Assembly (NCBI GenBank): GCA_025201845.1
Contig: MU604025.1
Location: forward strand, 1 to 62,685
Origin: Martensiomyces pterosporus
Taxonomy: Eukaryota > Kickxellomycota > Kickxellomycetes > Kickxellales > Kickxellaceae
Direction: 5' to 3'
DNA length: 62,685 nt
Position numbers and translations under genes: made by a program. This document shows, piece by piece, positions 9,284 to 21,022 of the stretch (positions are counted from its first letter, which is position 1; the number at the start of each line of letters is the position of its first letter). Below the pieces are notes generated by a model. The model did no database searches. It saw nothing but the letters and a program-made list of their open reading frames with translations, and was not told where the DNA came from.

Positions 9284-12200
9284 CTACGTCGCAGCAGCTG
9301 CAAAGGACCCTCGCGCGGGCGAAATTAGGTCGGCTTGGCTGTCCTCGACGACAACCGGGACAGTATAAACCGAGGGCACACTGCTGTTAGTCAGCACACA
9401 GGGGCTTGCCTGTGCATAGGATACCCACGTATGCAGTCTGCGGTAATTCCCGCCCCCTCCACCGTGCCCGCCATCCTCCTGAGGCTGATCGCTTGTCGCA
9501 TTGTTGACACTGCGTTCGTGGCAGATTACCTCTGGCGGCTGCAAATACCCTACCTCCAGGGGCACCAGAGTATAATGGAGGTCAACAGACTCGTTGCCGC
9601 GAACGCTTATTTCCCTCGACGTCGCCCCAGAGACCAGCCAGCTTGCCTCGCGAGGCGCCAGCCTCACCCACAGCTTGCGCTCGACCCCTGTGTCTTGGCT
9701 GCCTTCGCCATTGTCGACTACTCTCACTTGCACGGTCAGCGGCGAGGGCTCGTATACATGGCAGTACTTGCCGCTGTCCAGGGACACAGTGACAGCGGCG
9801 AATTTCATCTCAATGGTCTGCGAGAACGACACACGCACAACACGCACGTCGTCGCCATTGCCGCCATCCGACAGAGTGGATATATCGGCGTTGACCAAAA
9901 TGGCCGACAGCTCATCCAGCATCCTGCGTGTTGCCGCGCGCAGCGCCGCCGTTCCATCCACACTCGCTGCCACCCACAGCGAGCCCAGAGGCTGGCAAAC
10001 GAGCCTCTCGCCCTGCAATGTCGCCTCGACATCCAGCGTGTTCCTAATGTGTGCAAGCACCACCCGCCCCAGGTACCTCTGGTGTTGAGCAAGCGCGTGC
10101 CGTGGTGCTACCTTGGCTATTCCGCTACCAACCACCCTTGCAATCCTGTCAAAAAGCGTGGCATACGCAAACTCGGCCTCCATGCTGACTTCCCGTGTGC
10201 TTGCTGGATACTCGTGCACGCTAGTCGCCTGCTCGCCGTGCCGCATGAACCCGCGCGCCTTCGTAGCAGCTGCATCGCCGCCCCAGCCGCCAGTGCTCTG
10301 TGGCTCGCTGCTTGTAGATGAAGAAACAAGCAGCACGGGGCTGTTTGAACAGCACCGCGCGCATATCTGCAGCACATGCTTGCTACGCAGCGTGCCCACA
10401 AAGGCGCTCACGTCCAGCGCTGGCGTAAACTCCACAATGTCGCTGTCAAGGACCATCCGCTCCTCGCCCTGGGTCCTAAACTCCGCGTAAACAGAAACCT
10501 TGTCGGTGGCGTACAGCTCGCCCAGTACGACATCAATCTCGATTGTCTGGCCAGCACGCACCTCGCTGGCAACCACGATGGCGCCGTCAACAATCTCGTA
10601 CTGGGAACTCCGGCAGCTCGAGTCCAAGAGTGGCACACCCGCGGAGCTGAACAGCCGCACGCTCATACCCGGGTCAATTTGCGTCTCCCGCGATGCGACT
10701 GATAAGCGCACAGCGCTGGGTCCACACGCATCAGCCTCTCGCGCAGGTCTGACGGCAATGAGGGGGTTGGTTGGGTGCTCGTTGAGCCGCACGAATCGCT
10801 TGGCGTTGGGCGTCGACATCGTGTAGCTCAGCATGATGTTGCCAATATGCACATCCACTGACCTTACCACAAACCGGCCCGGACACGAGATGGAGTCTGT
10901 CGTGAGCTGGATTTTGTTCTCGCCAGGCTCGATAGTGGTGTTTGCTGTGTCAAATACCACCTCCAGCTGCTGCTGCCCAGTGCCCGAGACCAAGGTAGCC
11001 TCAATCTTGCTGGCCGCCATCCGTTTGGGAGCCATCGAGAGGAGCGAAATGGCAACACCCAGCGTGGTGTCCAAATCCACAGTCTCCGCGTCCTTCGGCT
11101 TAAAGAGGGACGGCGATTCCACGCGATAAATGTCGCTAAGCGACACAGACAGCTCAGCGAACATGTCCGTGTACATCTCACACGAGTCCCTGTCCAAAAA
11201 CTGCGCATTTGCCATCAAGCACAGGAGGTACTCGAGGCACGCCTGCGTGTTGCCCAAGTGCCGTTCGCAAATGGCCAGGCGCTCGATCAAGTGGACGTCC
11301 ATAGTGCCCAGGGCGCCAAAGTCCAAAGGCGATATCAGCGGGCGCAGAATCTTGGCCGCCTCCTGCCACCGCTCGCGACACACGTGCAGCTGTGCAATGT
11401 CTCCCCGAAGTACCTGCGAAAACCGCTTGCGCCCGCACTCCATGTAGTACTGCGTAGCCTGCTCGCATGTCTTGATGTAGATCTGGTCGAAGCGATCGTC
11501 GGCTGACAACGCCTCTGTCAGCACTGGGTTCGTGATCTTGATGCTATCGTCGACATACCGCCTATATCTCCTTAGCGCAGTGCCAAACGATTCGCGCCGC
11601 CTCCTCCCCTCCTTAAACGACGAAGGGGCGGGCGTCCCCTCTGCCTCGCTGCTTTCGTCTCCGGTTTCAACAGGCGTACGCAGCAATGGCGAGGGCACTT
11701 GCGTGTACGTGTTGGATCTCTTCAAGTACGTGGGCGGCAGCCTGTCATACAAGGTGCCCAGTATATCCAGCTGCCGCCGCGCACTCGTGAGGAACTCGGC
11801 CTTCGACGCTGCAAGCATCCTTGTGGCAGCGGACGCGTTGGTGCGCAAGTGGCCCCTATCCGTTGGCGCCTGCGATATATGCACGCCCTCGCAAATCTCC
11901 ACGATGTTCTGGCACGTGCTGTACGTCCACGACGTAACAAACGCGAGTGAAAGGCCCGTCCCTGGCGCTCTCATGGCCTTCGAGAACGTCGCAATGAACC
12001 TCTGTGCGCGCTCAACAAACTCCTCGTACCGCTCCAGCTCAATGAGCAGCTCGCACTGCCTGCCAAACAAATATACTCGGAAATCGAACATGGTGATCGT
12101 GTTGTCGACCATCTGCTGGCGGTACGGCTTCTTCCGCATATCCAGCAGGTCGGTGAAGTCGTCGCCGGGCTCGCCACCGCCAAACTGCGTGAACCACGAG

Positions 12201-13073
12201 AGGAGGTGCGAGTCCAGGAGCTGGAAGAACACGGCCTCGAGCTCATCGTACTGCGCCAAGGCCTCCTCGTTGAGCCCCATGAGCCGGTACAGGTTGACCA
12301 GGCCTTCCTTCAAGATGAAGAACTTGCAGTAGTTCCACCCAGGCAGCATGCGGTTGGCGTCCATTCTCCTGATTTCATCCACAAAATGGGCCACACGGTC
12401 CTCCAGCGCCTGCACCACGCGATCGCGGATGACCAAAAAAGCAGAGTTCCAGCTCTCAATGGCATCGGGTCTCAGCGACACGACGTGCTCGGCATCCTTC
12501 TTTGTCTGGAAGTCGCTCTTTATGCGATCAAACACCGACTGCCGCATGTTCAGAAACTTCGAGGTGGTGGCCATACGCTGGATCTCCGCTTCGTTGGGCA
12601 AGTACACAACCAGCCACTCCTCGCCTTTGCGCTGCGACGCCTTGGCCACCCAGTTCTTAATCCGCGGCTTGATAACCGCCTTGTACGTGTCCGCGTCGGC
12701 GTCGGCTTCGACCAGGTAGATGTTCAAGAGGGGGCTGGCCTGCATTGCGGTGGCCATGGGCAGAGCGTCGTGGCTGGAGTCGATGTCGGAGGTCGATATC
12801 TTTATGTTCAGCTGCTCGACAAAGCGCGGTGCTTGGCTCAGCCCGCCTTTCCAAATGAGATTCCGCAGCGGGAGCCGCGACACAAACTCTGGCTGTATGC
12901 GTTGCCAGACGGCATACTCGTCTCTGACTACAGCAATTTGTTAAAGCAGGTGGGTGGGTTGTTCAGTCAGCATTCGGGCAGCAGTAGCAAATCCTTCCTA
13001 TCATCAGCCCGAATCTGCATGCGGCTGGTGCGGGAGACGTACTGTTGAATGTGAGGTACTCTTCCTTCGGCAT
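9284..13073 (-). CDS. TRS130: TRAPPC10/Trs130, TRAPP II tethering complex subunit
   Basis: Large subunit of the TRAPP II complex, which activates Rab11/Ypt31-type GTPases at the late Golgi. Exon 2 (9284-12927) carries the conserved N-terminal core: RLPLRNLIWK, LLNIYLVEAD, TYKAVIKPRIKNW, EWLVVYLP and the WNYCKFFILKEGL-LYRLMGLNEEALAQYDELEAVF block. The C-terminal half is the beta-rich region typical of the family. I add a tiny exon 1 (13043-13073) encoding MPKEEYLTFN, donor ACA|GTACGT, joined in phase 1 to the acceptor GCTGTAG at 12928. The junction reads LTFNIRDEYAVWQRIQPEF, matching the family N-terminus. Total 1,224 residues, normal length. Trs31, another TRAPP subunit, lies at 28821-29441. 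Confidence 0.93.
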
Positions 13074-13278
13074 GTGTAGACAAGAGCGGCGAAGAATGCG
13101 TTTTGCATAAGCAAGCAGGCAGAGGGAAGCAACGAAAGCGCTGAACACGAGCTTGGCCGCTGTGGCCAGCTGAAGTGGGCAGAGGCGGGCAATTGACATC
13201 ATTGCCAGCTGCCAGGCAGCGGTTCGCAGCCTTCCAAGGGGCGCGGCTCGAGCTGTGTTTATTGAGAGGAAAGACTCA

Positions 13279-14161
13279 CTAGTAATATGAATGTATCTTC
13301 TCGGCACGCCGATCAACGCCCTTGCTCTTTGGTTTGTCGGCGCCGGGCTCGCTAGCATCCACGTCCTTCTGCTGCTGCTGCTGCTGCTCTGCTGCCGCGT
13401 CTGTCTTGTTTTGCACCGATCGGCTCTCCACCTTTGTGTCCGTGGCGGCAACCGAGTCCTGGTCGAAATACCCCTGCCTCGAGTGCCTGGCAACATCCTC
13501 GACTTTCCTCTTCTGTCTTCTCCTAATCTCCTGCCACCACGCCCTGATCCCCGGCAGGACCATCTGCAGATTGCGTCTCCACACATACCGATTATACTCG
13601 AGGTGCCTCCTGTACGAGTCGACCTGGTACTGCTTGTAATACACGGACAAGTCATCCAGACTGCACTCTCCGTTCTTCTCCGCCATCGTCTGCTCAAACT
13701 CCATCTTGCCCTTCTCGAACCTTGTGTTGTTGTCCAGCCAAAACTCGTGGTCTCTAGCCACCGCATCCTCGCGTAGCTCGCGGTATGCTTTCTCTTGCGG
13801 AGTCTCGTCGCTGGGGATGTAGAACCTTACGGGCCGGATGTTGCTGATCGGGTGGGGCGGGCCAACCAGGAACTGGCCGGGCAGGAGGCTGCTTTGATTC
13901 GAATCAGCCTTGAATCTGTCTGTTGCCCGCGGCCTGGCTGCTGCTGCCTCTGCCACGGAACCTAAACGGGGTGTCAATTGGAGATAGGGAGGTGGTGGGT
14001 TAGCTGAATTGTTGGAGCGCTGTTGATTGCGGCGATGCGTTGGCCCGAGTAGCTTTGTGACTGTTACTTTTTCCGGCGGACAAGAGGCGTCTGCTTGTGT
14101 ATTGGAGGGCTGCTGACGGCAGACCACGACCTAGCTGCGCTGGCCGCATAACAGAGTGCAT
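13279..14161 (-). CDS. COA8: COA8/APOPT1-like cytochrome c oxidase assembly factor
   Basis: Mitochondrial matrix-side protein involved in complex IV assembly and protection in animals. Exon 1 is 14068-14161 (donor GGAAAAA|GTAACA) and exon 2 is 13279-13961 (acceptor CCCGTTTAG), phase 1, 258 residues. Exon 1 encodes an Arg/Ser/Leu-rich presequence (RPAQLGRGLPSAALQYTSRR). The diagnostic core is VGPPHPISNIRPVRFYIP, then E-KAYRELREDA and FWLDNNTRFEKGKMEFE, then YRRHLEYNRYVWRRNL. The C-terminal ~75 residues are a fungal extension with a Q7 run encoded by repeated CAG/CTG triplets. A second in-frame Met four codons in (14149) is an equally good start. Confidence 0.88.
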
Positions 14162-14406
14162 TTCTTTATTGCGTGAATGTGTTGAAATTGAAGAGGGAGA
14201 AGGGGCGGGTGCGGGGATGAAAAAGATATAGCACGCCCCAGTTCTCACAGCCAAGACAGGCAAAGAAGGCCCCAAATCACACGCCTTTCTAATTGGCTGC
14301 TGTGCGCCGCAGGAACCTCAAGCAGCCAATATTCAGCAGAGGATCCAGACCCACTGGACAAAGCTGGAGCGGCTTTGGAGTGTATACAGCGAGGAGAGGC
14401 AGCGCG

Positions 14407-15429
14407 TCACTGCTTGCTTTCGCCAGCAGCCTGGTCCAGGCCAGCACCCGCACCAGCAGGGCCACTCTGCGCGCTACCCGAGCTGCCCAGCCGCATTTCC
14501 AGTGCCTTCGCCGCCAACGCCCTTCGCCGATCGGCATCCGACTCCTCGGTGCCTACGGGTGGCTCAGTCTGGTAGCCAGCTCCAAGGCCCTCCTCGTGGC
14601 CGGCCATAGTCTGCTGCTGGTATCCTTCATCGGAGGTAATGAGCTTGCACGCGACGGCCAGATTGTAAACCCCAGCTGACAGTCTCTTGATCAGCGGCTG
14701 GACAAGCTCCGGGAAGAACGTGGCAAATGCAAACGCCTCGCTCCTGTCTCCGCGCACTGGGCCATCCTGCTTGTAGAACCTCAGGTAGATGAATGCCTCG
14801 AAGAACCCGATATTCACTAGCAAAACGCCCCCAAGGCTTCCCAGGAGCACAAACATGATGGGTGTCACCAGGGTGTATAGCCCAGGCAGGTCATTCATGC
14901 GGAAGCTGACCGCACCGCGGAACAGCTTGATGTTGTAGTCGGGGATAATCTGCTTCAGCCCCACGGCAAACCCCGAAAGCACGGCCGGCAGCCCTACAAT
15001 CTGCGTCGAGTACAGAAGGGCCGAATTCGAGCGTATGGCATACATCACAATGACAGCGAGGACCGAGGTGAGTGCTGGTATCGCGCTGGTCACCAGGAAG
15101 AAAAGGGCATAGCTGCGAGGACCCCACTGCCGCTCCAGGAAGCTGCCAACGGTGACTAGCGCCGCCAAGTCGCACAGGAGGAGCAGTGGGTTGGGCTCGA
15201 CAAACGCCGATGTCACCAGCGTCCACGGATAGCTGATGACGAAGCCAGGGCGCAGGACAAGGAAGCGCGCAGGGTCCAGGCTGGCCAGGTGTATGGGGTC
15301 ATCGCTGCTGGGCTCTGTGCCTGCCCGAAGGCGCAGGAGAATGGCGGCTGCGGAGAGGGTAAAGTAGATTGCCGAGGCGACCTTGGTCACCAGCGGCAGG
15401 CTGCGCGCGTACAACACCAGATTGCTCAT
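14407..15429 (-). CDS. TMEM115: TMEM115-like Golgi rhomboid-fold protein (DUF1751)
   Basis: Single-exon gene of 340 residues. It has several hydrophobic segments in the first ~220 residues, including the characteristic FVISYPWTLVTSAFVEPN and ERQWGPRSYALFFLVTS stretches, then a GLKQIIPD / FLLLY-type middle and a soluble, low-complexity C-terminal tail. TMEM115 proteins are rhomboid-fold pseudoproteases of the Golgi with a role in retrograde traffic; no Ser-His catalytic pair is apparent here. It is divergently oriented to ADE1 across about 380 bp and follows COA8 on the same strand. Confidence 0.85.
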   Translation of the reverse strand: MSNLVLYARSLPLVTKVASAIYFTLSAAAILLRLRAGTEPSSDDPIHLASLDPARFLVLRPGFVISYPWTLVTSAFVEPNPLLLLCDLAALVTVGSFLERQWGPRSYALFFLVTSAIPALTSVLAVIVMYAIRSNSALLYSTQIVGLPAVLSGFAVGLKQIIPDYNIKLFRGAVSFRMNDLPGLYTLVTPIMFVLLGSLGGVLLVNIGFFEAFIYLRFYKQDGPVRGDRSEAFAFATFFPELVQPLIKRLSAGVYNLAVACKLITSDEGYQQQTMAGHEEGLGAGYQTEPPVGTEESDADRRRALAAKALEMRLGSSGSAQSGPAGAGAGLDQAAGESKQ

Positions 15430-15811
15430 CCGAGAGGCAAATAATAACGCTGTAAATAAACACGAGTGCGGCTGAATTTGGAGAAGAGAGACGTCAGCGC
15501 CTGGGCAGCACGTGGCTTCCGCAAGAAGCGCAGACTAGGCTTGCTGCTGTGTGGATGGGGGAGGGAAAATTTTGGGCTGGGCTGCTGCCCCCGAGCCCAG
15601 CCAGGCCGTGGCCGCGCCTGTGATTTCGCCCCAGTTGGGGGTGCTGAGGCAGCGCGGCGACAGCGGCGGTTGATCCATGGGCAGCGCTCACACGCTTTTT
15701 CTTCCTTTCCTCTCAGCTCAGCTCTTATCAGCCGCACTATAGCCGCCTCTTCTCTGCTGCTCCTCTCTTTGCCCGAGCCCTGCTGGACGCCCGCACAATT
15801 TAGAAACACCA
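15430..15811. promoter_or_regulatory. Divergent promoter region, TMEM115 / ADE1
   Basis: A 382-bp interval between head-to-head starts. It is GC-rich around 15560-15680 and pyrimidine-rich near 15740-15770, just upstream of ADE1. No TATA element is evident. Confidence 0.5.
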
Positions 15812-16850
15812 ATGATTGAAGCACTGTTTGAGAGCAATTGCCCCGACCTCACGCTTATTGCCCGCGGCAAGGTGCGCGACCTGTACAGGGTCGACGACGA
15901 GTCCCTTCTGTTTGTTGCCACCGACCGCATCAGCGCCTACGACGTTATCATGAACACTGTAAGTACACTGCTGCTGCAGGCTCACGAGGGTGCGTGAGCG
16001 GTGCAGAGTCCCTGGAGCCAGATCCACACAAACGAGCGTGCTTCCTTACTGCCGCGTCCTTCTTTTCCTTGCTCCCCTTCTGTGGTGCTTATAGCCGATT
16101 GCTGGCAAGGGCAAGATCCTCACCCAGATCAGCGTGTTCTGGTTCGACTTCCTCAAGGACATTGTGCCCAACCACCTGATCACGGCCAACATCGACGAGA
16201 TGCCCGAGTCGGTGCAGAAGTACCGCGACCAGCTGGAGGGCCGCAGTCTCCTTGTGCAGAGCGTCGAGGTCCTCCCGATCGAGGCCATCGTCCGCGGATA
16301 CATCACTGGCTCGGGATGGAAGGAGTACCAGAAGAAGGGCACCGTGTGCGACATCAAGCTCGCCGAGGGTCTCCGGGAGTCGCAGAAGCTCCACGCGCCG
16401 CTCTTTACTCCCAGCACTAAGGCCGACTATGGAGATCACGACGAGAACATCCACCCGGACAAGTGCGCCGAGATCATCGGCGAGAAGAGGGCCGCGGAGA
16501 TGGCCCAGGCCGCCATTGATCTGTACACCAAGGCGGCCGAGTATGCGGCGAGCAAGGGCATCATCATCGCGGACACAAAGTTCGAGTTTGGCGTCGACAA
16601 GAGCGGAAGGATGATCCTCATTGACGAGGTGCTTACCCCCGACTCGTCCAGGTTCTGGCCCGCCAGCTCGTACAAGGTCGGCCAGTCCCAGAACAGCTAC
16701 GACAAGCAGTATCTGAGAGACTACCTGACCAGCATCGGCTTTGACATGCACACGCCCATTGATCTGCCCCCCACTGTGCTGGACAACACCATCAAGAAGT
16801 ACATTGAGGCCTATGTCAAGCTCACCGGCAACCGGCCCAGCCTGCACTGA
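15812..16850 (+). CDS. ADE1: Phosphoribosylaminoimidazole-succinocarboxamide (SAICAR) synthetase
   Basis: Purine biosynthesis enzyme that couples CAIR and aspartate using ATP. Exon 1 is 15812-15958 and exon 2 is 16095-16850, phase 0 (AACACT|GTAAGT ... TTATAG), giving 300 residues, the usual fungal length. Visible motifs include GKVRDLY near the start, [24 protein letters not shown] across the junction, [16 protein letters not shown] and the [21 protein letters not shown] metal and substrate region. The family call is secure. Confidence 0.97.
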
Positions 16851-17397
16851 AGCCCCCGCTACACGCAGCTCCTGCACTCCTAATTCTCTCTTTTCTTGGT
16901 CTGCCGTTGTCAATGGACCGCCACAGCCATGCACGCTTTTCCTGATGTTCCACGGCCCAAGCGAGCTTGCACGGGGCGCGCTCAGCAAGATGTGACTAAA
17001 CAGTGGGACAGGTGGCAGCAGAGCATGCATCCTCGCTGGCCAATCATGTGTCTGTATGCTCCCTCGGCAGCAGAGGTGCTTTTTTTGCTGGCCTGTGAGC
17101 ACGCCGCGCGCTCTCCCATCATAGCCCTCCCTTTTCCGCTCGCCATGCTAAAATCGACTGAATAATCTGCTCTATGCCATTTTATTTCTGAATCTCGTCG
17201 CCTAATATCCATTTGCTTACATACCAGCTCGGCACGGCTTTGAAGGTGTGTCCGTCATTTCAGCACGCGCAAAAACGAACAGCAAGCAGCACCCGCATAC
17301 ACACGCATAAATTAAGAGCGGCACAAGGGCTACACGCGTGCAAAAGGAAAATCTCAGCCCCTCTCAAACCACACGTCTTTCAGAGAGAAAAGCAGGG
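16851..17397. other. Intergenic, ADE1 to TBL1-like gene
   Basis: No protein-like frame. The last bases before the TBL1-like ATG contain a pyrimidine-rich CACGTCTTTCAG that could be the acceptor of a 5'-UTR intron. Confidence 0.4.
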
Positions 17398-19101
17398 ATG
17401 GTGCTTAGGAGCGACGACGTCAACTACCTGGTGTACCGGTACCTGAAGGAGTCCGGGTTCCTCCACTCGTCATATATATTCCAGTTCGAGTCACAGATAC
17501 ACAAGAGCGACCGCGAGATTCCAAACGTTGAGCCTGGGTCGCTGATACGCGTTCTGCAGAAGGGGCTGCAGTACATGGATGTTGAGACCCATTTGAACGA
17601 GGATGGGACGGCGCGTCTGTGCACAGCGCCGTTTTCATTGGTAGGCAAGCACGCTTGCTCTGTACAGACCAGCGGCTCCTCTGTGGACTTGCAGAATTCG
17701 CGCCAGACGAAAGGAAGTGGCAGCGGAGCGGCGTTGAAAACACGCATGGATGTCGATGAAGCAGCGGGTGGTGCAGCAGCAGCAGCAGCAGCAGGAGGTC
17801 ACGGCGGGCATACGTTGGTCCATGACACCACGTCGACACCGCGAGATAGAAAGCATGCAAAACCGAAGGATGAAGCCTCACAGCAGGGAGCGCCTGTATC
17901 AGGATCAGCAGCGGCTGTTGTTGTGGGGAGCAGCGCAAGCCACCACAATGCAAACGATGCCGCAGATGAAGACGACGAGCAAATGGACGTCGATGTGCCG
18001 GATACCGAGCGCGACAGCAGAAAGGCGTTTTCTGATGGCAGCAAGCCCGGCCGCAAGTCACGCATTGTCGACCGTGTGCAGCTTCTGCGAGGCCACATGT
18101 CGCCCGTGTTTCTGTGCGCGTGGAATCCAGCAGCTGCAAATGTCCTGGCCACTGGTGGCGGCGATGGCACTGCGCGTATCTGGGACCTGTCCCGACCAAA
18201 AGGCGACGATGGGTACATGCGGGTGCTCAAGCACGAGGCCGTGGGGGATGCCAGCGTGGATGTCACTGCCATTGTGTGGAACACGCAAGGGTCGCTGCTC
18301 GCCTCGGCGTGCTTCAATGGACAGCTGCGCGTTTGGTCGTCTTTGGGAGAGCTCAAGTTCACGCTGGCGCAAAGGCAGGTGCCGATCATCGCCATGCGGT
18401 GGAACCGCAAGGGAAACTTCCTCCTGAGCGCGTATCTCGATGGATCCATCTCCCTTTGGGACATGCAGACGGGTCAGCTAAAGCAGGAGTTCCGCGGGCA
18501 CTCGGGGTCTGTGCTGGACGTCGACTGGCAGGACAATGCGACGTTTGCCTCGTGCTCGGCTGACAAAACGGTCGCTGTTTGGCGTGTTGGGGAAAGCAGC
18601 CCCGTCAAGACGTTTACGGGCCACAAGAGCGACGTCAACTCGATCAAGTGGCACCCAAGCGGCAAGTACCTGGCCAGCTCGTCCGACGACGGCACGGTGA
18701 AGGTGTGGACGCTGAGCAGCGACACGCCCGTGCAGGACTTCTTCGGCCACGCACAGCAAGTGTACAGCGTCAAGTGGCTGCCGCGTGCAGATAAGGCGAT
18801 AGTTGCCTCGGCGTCGTTTGACGGCACCGTGAGGGTATGGGATGTGCACTCGAGCTCGTGTCTGCGGGTGCTTTCGGCGCACACGGAGGCCGTGCACTGC
18901 TTTGCGTTCAGCTCGGATGGGCGGTACCTGGCTAGCGGCTCGTTTGACAAGAAGGTGCGGATCTGGAGTATCAAGGACGGCACATTGTTCAAGACGTTTG
19001 CTGCCGAGGATGGGATACATGATGTCCAGTGGGCAGCAAAGGGGAGGGTTGCGGCTGCTGTCGCGAACAATGTTGTGGCAGTATTCGATCCGCTCGGCTG
19101 A
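17398..19101 (+). CDS. TBL1: LisH/WD40 repeat protein, TBL1/Sif2-like
   Basis: Single exon of 567 residues. An N-terminal LisH motif (VNYLVYRYLKESGFLHSSYIFQFES) is followed by a TBL1-type segment up to about residue 85. A low-complexity, Ala/acidic linker follows, including an Ala run encoded by repeated GCA (about 17772-17792). From about residue 225 there is a WD40 propeller with many GH-WD repeats such as GHMSPVFLCAWNP, GHSGSVLDVDW and GHKSDVNSIKWHPSG. TBL1 and yeast Sif2 are subunits of histone-deacetylase repressor complexes (SMRT/NCoR, Set3C), so a nuclear corepressor role is likely. The start at 17398 puts the LisH domain at the extreme N-terminus, as in the family. Confidence 0.92.
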   Translation: MVLRSDDVNYLVYRYLKESGFLHSSYIFQFESQIHKSDREIPNVEPGSLIRVLQKGLQYMDVETHLNEDGTARLCTAPFSLVGKHACSVQTSGSSVDLQNSRQTKGSGSGAALKTRMDVDEAAGGAAAAAAAGGHGGHTLVHDTTSTPRDRKHAKPKDEASQQGAPVSGSAAAVVVGSSASHHNANDAADEDDEQMDVDVPDTERDSRKAFSDGSKPGRKSRIVDRVQLLRGHMSPVFLCAWNPAAANVLATGGGDGTARIWDLSRPKGDDGYMRVLKHEAVGDASVDVTAIVWNTQGSLLASACFNGQLRVWSSLGELKFTLAQRQVPIIAMRWNRKGNFLLSAYLDGSISLWDMQTGQLKQEFRGHSGSVLDVDWQDNATFASCSADKTVAVWRVGESSPVKTFTGHKSDVNSIKWHPSGKYLASSSDDGTVKVWTLSSDTPVQDFFGHAQQVYSVKWLPRADKAIVASASFDGTVRVWDVHSSSCLRVLSAHTEAVHCFAFSSDGRYLASGSFDKKVRIWSIKDGTLFKTFAAEDGIHDVQWAAKGRVAAAVANNVVAVFDPLG

Positions 19102-19763
19102 GTCTTTGAAACCACATCCCTACTCCTGCCTCGCTCTTTGTGCATAGCCCTCCTTCTATGAAGCAGCCTCGCTCCTATTCTGCGCTCTATATATATTCCG
19201 TTAATATCTCTATTGCCTGTGCTTTGCGTTGATAGCCCTTCCTATGCCTCCTCCATCTCAACACTCTGTTTCCCCCCACTCCCCAATCTAGTCTGTGCCT
19301 AAGACAAGAGGCTCCACAGGAAAAGCGAGCAGTGGCAGATCTGAGGTGCGCTCACAATCGGCCACGAAAACGCAAAAACAAAGAGCGCATGCGTGTTCCT
19401 ACGGATGGCGCCCGTGTTTGCGATTGTTCAGAGCGCACATCTCGTGATTGGGTGGTGTAGGACAACAACAGCAGTGGAGATATGAGCTGGGCGCGGCGAA
19501 GCAGCGTGGGGAGCTAGTATTACCTATCCACGCTTGCTTTTACTGCGAAACGCCTAGACTGGGCAACAGCGAAAGCAGCATCCCCTGGTCCTGTCCGCCT
19601 TCACAGCAGAAAAACGTGGCGAGGGAGCGCAAATATAAAGGAGGCAGCATGGAGAGAGGATTTCGTCGCCAGCTGTATTCCACATCACTGATTGTATCTC
19701 CCCCTCCACTCTGCTTCCCTAGCGTGCTCTTTCACACTACCTGCTACCCAGTTCCGCAAAGCC
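19102..19763. other. Intergenic with Pst2-like gene promoter
   Basis: No coding potential. It contains TCTATATATATTCC near 19190 and, upstream of the Pst2-like gene, the TATA-like element listed separately. Confidence 0.45.
19634..19640 (+). promoter_or_regulatory. TATA-like element of the Pst2-like gene
   Basis: TATAAAG in the context CAAATATAAAGGAGG, about 125 bp upstream of the ATG at 19764. Spacing allows a short pyrimidine-rich 5' UTR. Confidence 0.5.
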
Positions 19764-20366
19764 ATGGCAAAGGTATTCATCATCTACTACTCGACCTACG
19801 GCCACATTGCCACGGTCACCGAGTCCATCAAGAAGGGCCTTGAGAAGGTCAGCAACATCGACATCGAGGTGTACCAGTTCGCCGAAACCCTCTCCGACGA
19901 GATCCTGGGCAAAATGCATGCTCCCCCCAAGGCCGACATCCCGGTCATCACTACTGACAAGCTCACCGAGGCTGACGGGTTCCTGTTTGGCTTCCCCACC
20001 CGCTATGGTAATGCACCTGCCCAGGTCAAGGCCTTCTTCGACGCTACCGGCGGTCTGTGGGCCAAGGGCTCTCTGTACGGCAAGGCTGCAGGGTTCTACT
20101 TCTCGACTGGATCGCAGCACGGCGGCCAGGAGACGACTGTGATGACGTTTTTGCCCAACATGGCGCACCACGGCATTATTTATGTGCCACTGGGCTTCAA
20201 GAACGCGCATTTGTTCGATAACTCGGAGGTTATCGGCGGATCAGCGTGGGGTGCTGGCACTGTTGCTGGCCCCGATGGCAGCCGCCAGCCAACCCAAAAG
20301 GAGCTGGAGATTGCCGAGACACAGGGCGAGGAGTTTGGGAAGGTCATGGCCAAGCTTGCTGCATAA
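19764..20366 (+). CDS. PST2: NAD(P)H:quinone oxidoreductase, WrbA/Pst2 flavodoxin-like
   Basis: Single exon, 200 residues, the standard length of the WrbA family. It starts AKVFIIYYSTYGHIATV, the FMN phosphate-binding loop, and contains GFLFGFPTRYGNAPAQVKAFFDATGGLWAKGSLYGK, the STGSQHGGQETT motif and GSAWGAGTVAG, all hallmarks of the family. These enzymes carry out two-electron reduction of quinones and act in oxidative-stress defence, often at eisosomes in fungi. An in-frame Met at 19692 would add an unrelated 24-residue extension and lies too close to the TATA-like element; the 19764 start fits the family. Confidence 0.96.
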   Translation: MAKVFIIYYSTYGHIATVTESIKKGLEKVSNIDIEVYQFAETLSDEILGKMHAPPKADIPVITTDKLTEADGFLFGFPTRYGNAPAQVKAFFDATGGLWAKGSLYGKAAGFYFSTGSQHGGQETTVMTFLPNMAHHGIIYVPLGFKNAHLFDNSEVIGGSAWGAGTVAGPDGSRQPTQKELEIAETQGEEFGKVMAKLAA

Positions 20367-21022
20367 GGCATCTCTTCCGCACGGAGAAACCTGTTCTGTA
20401 CGCGGGGTGGTTTTCTAGTCCACCACCGCTTCTAGCTTATTCTAAGTAAAGATGCTGCACATACTATGCATGTGCATGCACCTGCCTCTGGGAGCCCATC
20501 TGCCAATGCCATCAGTGCTGAAATGGGCAGGGCAGGCTAGCATTTGCGCTTCGCCCTTTTAATCTCGCTTCCAAAAATAAACCACCTACACGCTGTGTAC
20601 CGGTTTTCCAGCGCGTCTCTAGTATCTCGTAGCTGCTCCCAACAATGCACCGCATGTGGATCGTGCCTCATGCTTGTTTTCCGAGTAAACCCTGTCATGC
20701 ACAAATATTGGAAGTGCGGACAAATTATATGTATATGTATACACTCGAATGTGTCTCCAGGCATGCTGGCATCTGCTGCCAGTGCAGCCGAGATCTACAG
20801 AAGGAGAAAGGGAGCCAACACAAAGGAAACACGCTTGTTTCTTGTGCGTGGCATTCTCCCTGCCATAGCCAGAAAGCTGAGGCACAGGTGCTAAGGAGGC
20901 AGAATAAATAGCCCTGAATTCGGCGCGCCGGCCAGGCTGCCACTCCCTGTGCTCTTCGCTGCCTCTCTTCCTCTTGCTCCTTTGCCGCTACTGGGTCTCT
21001 CCCGCAAAGACTGCTTCTTGGA
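20367..21022. other. Intergenic, Pst2-like gene to P450
   Basis: No protein-like frame. It includes a short self-complementary GCATGTGCATGC at about 20467-20478. Confidence 0.4.

Noticed and set aside
13880..13910. TGATTCGAATCA resembling a tRNA B box
   Set aside because: It is within the COA8 coding exon and no A box or cloverleaf surrounds it.
16089..17102. 337-codon minus-strand ORF opposite ADE1
   Set aside because: Lies over the ADE1 exon 2 coding sequence, low-complexity Leu/Val/Gly translation.
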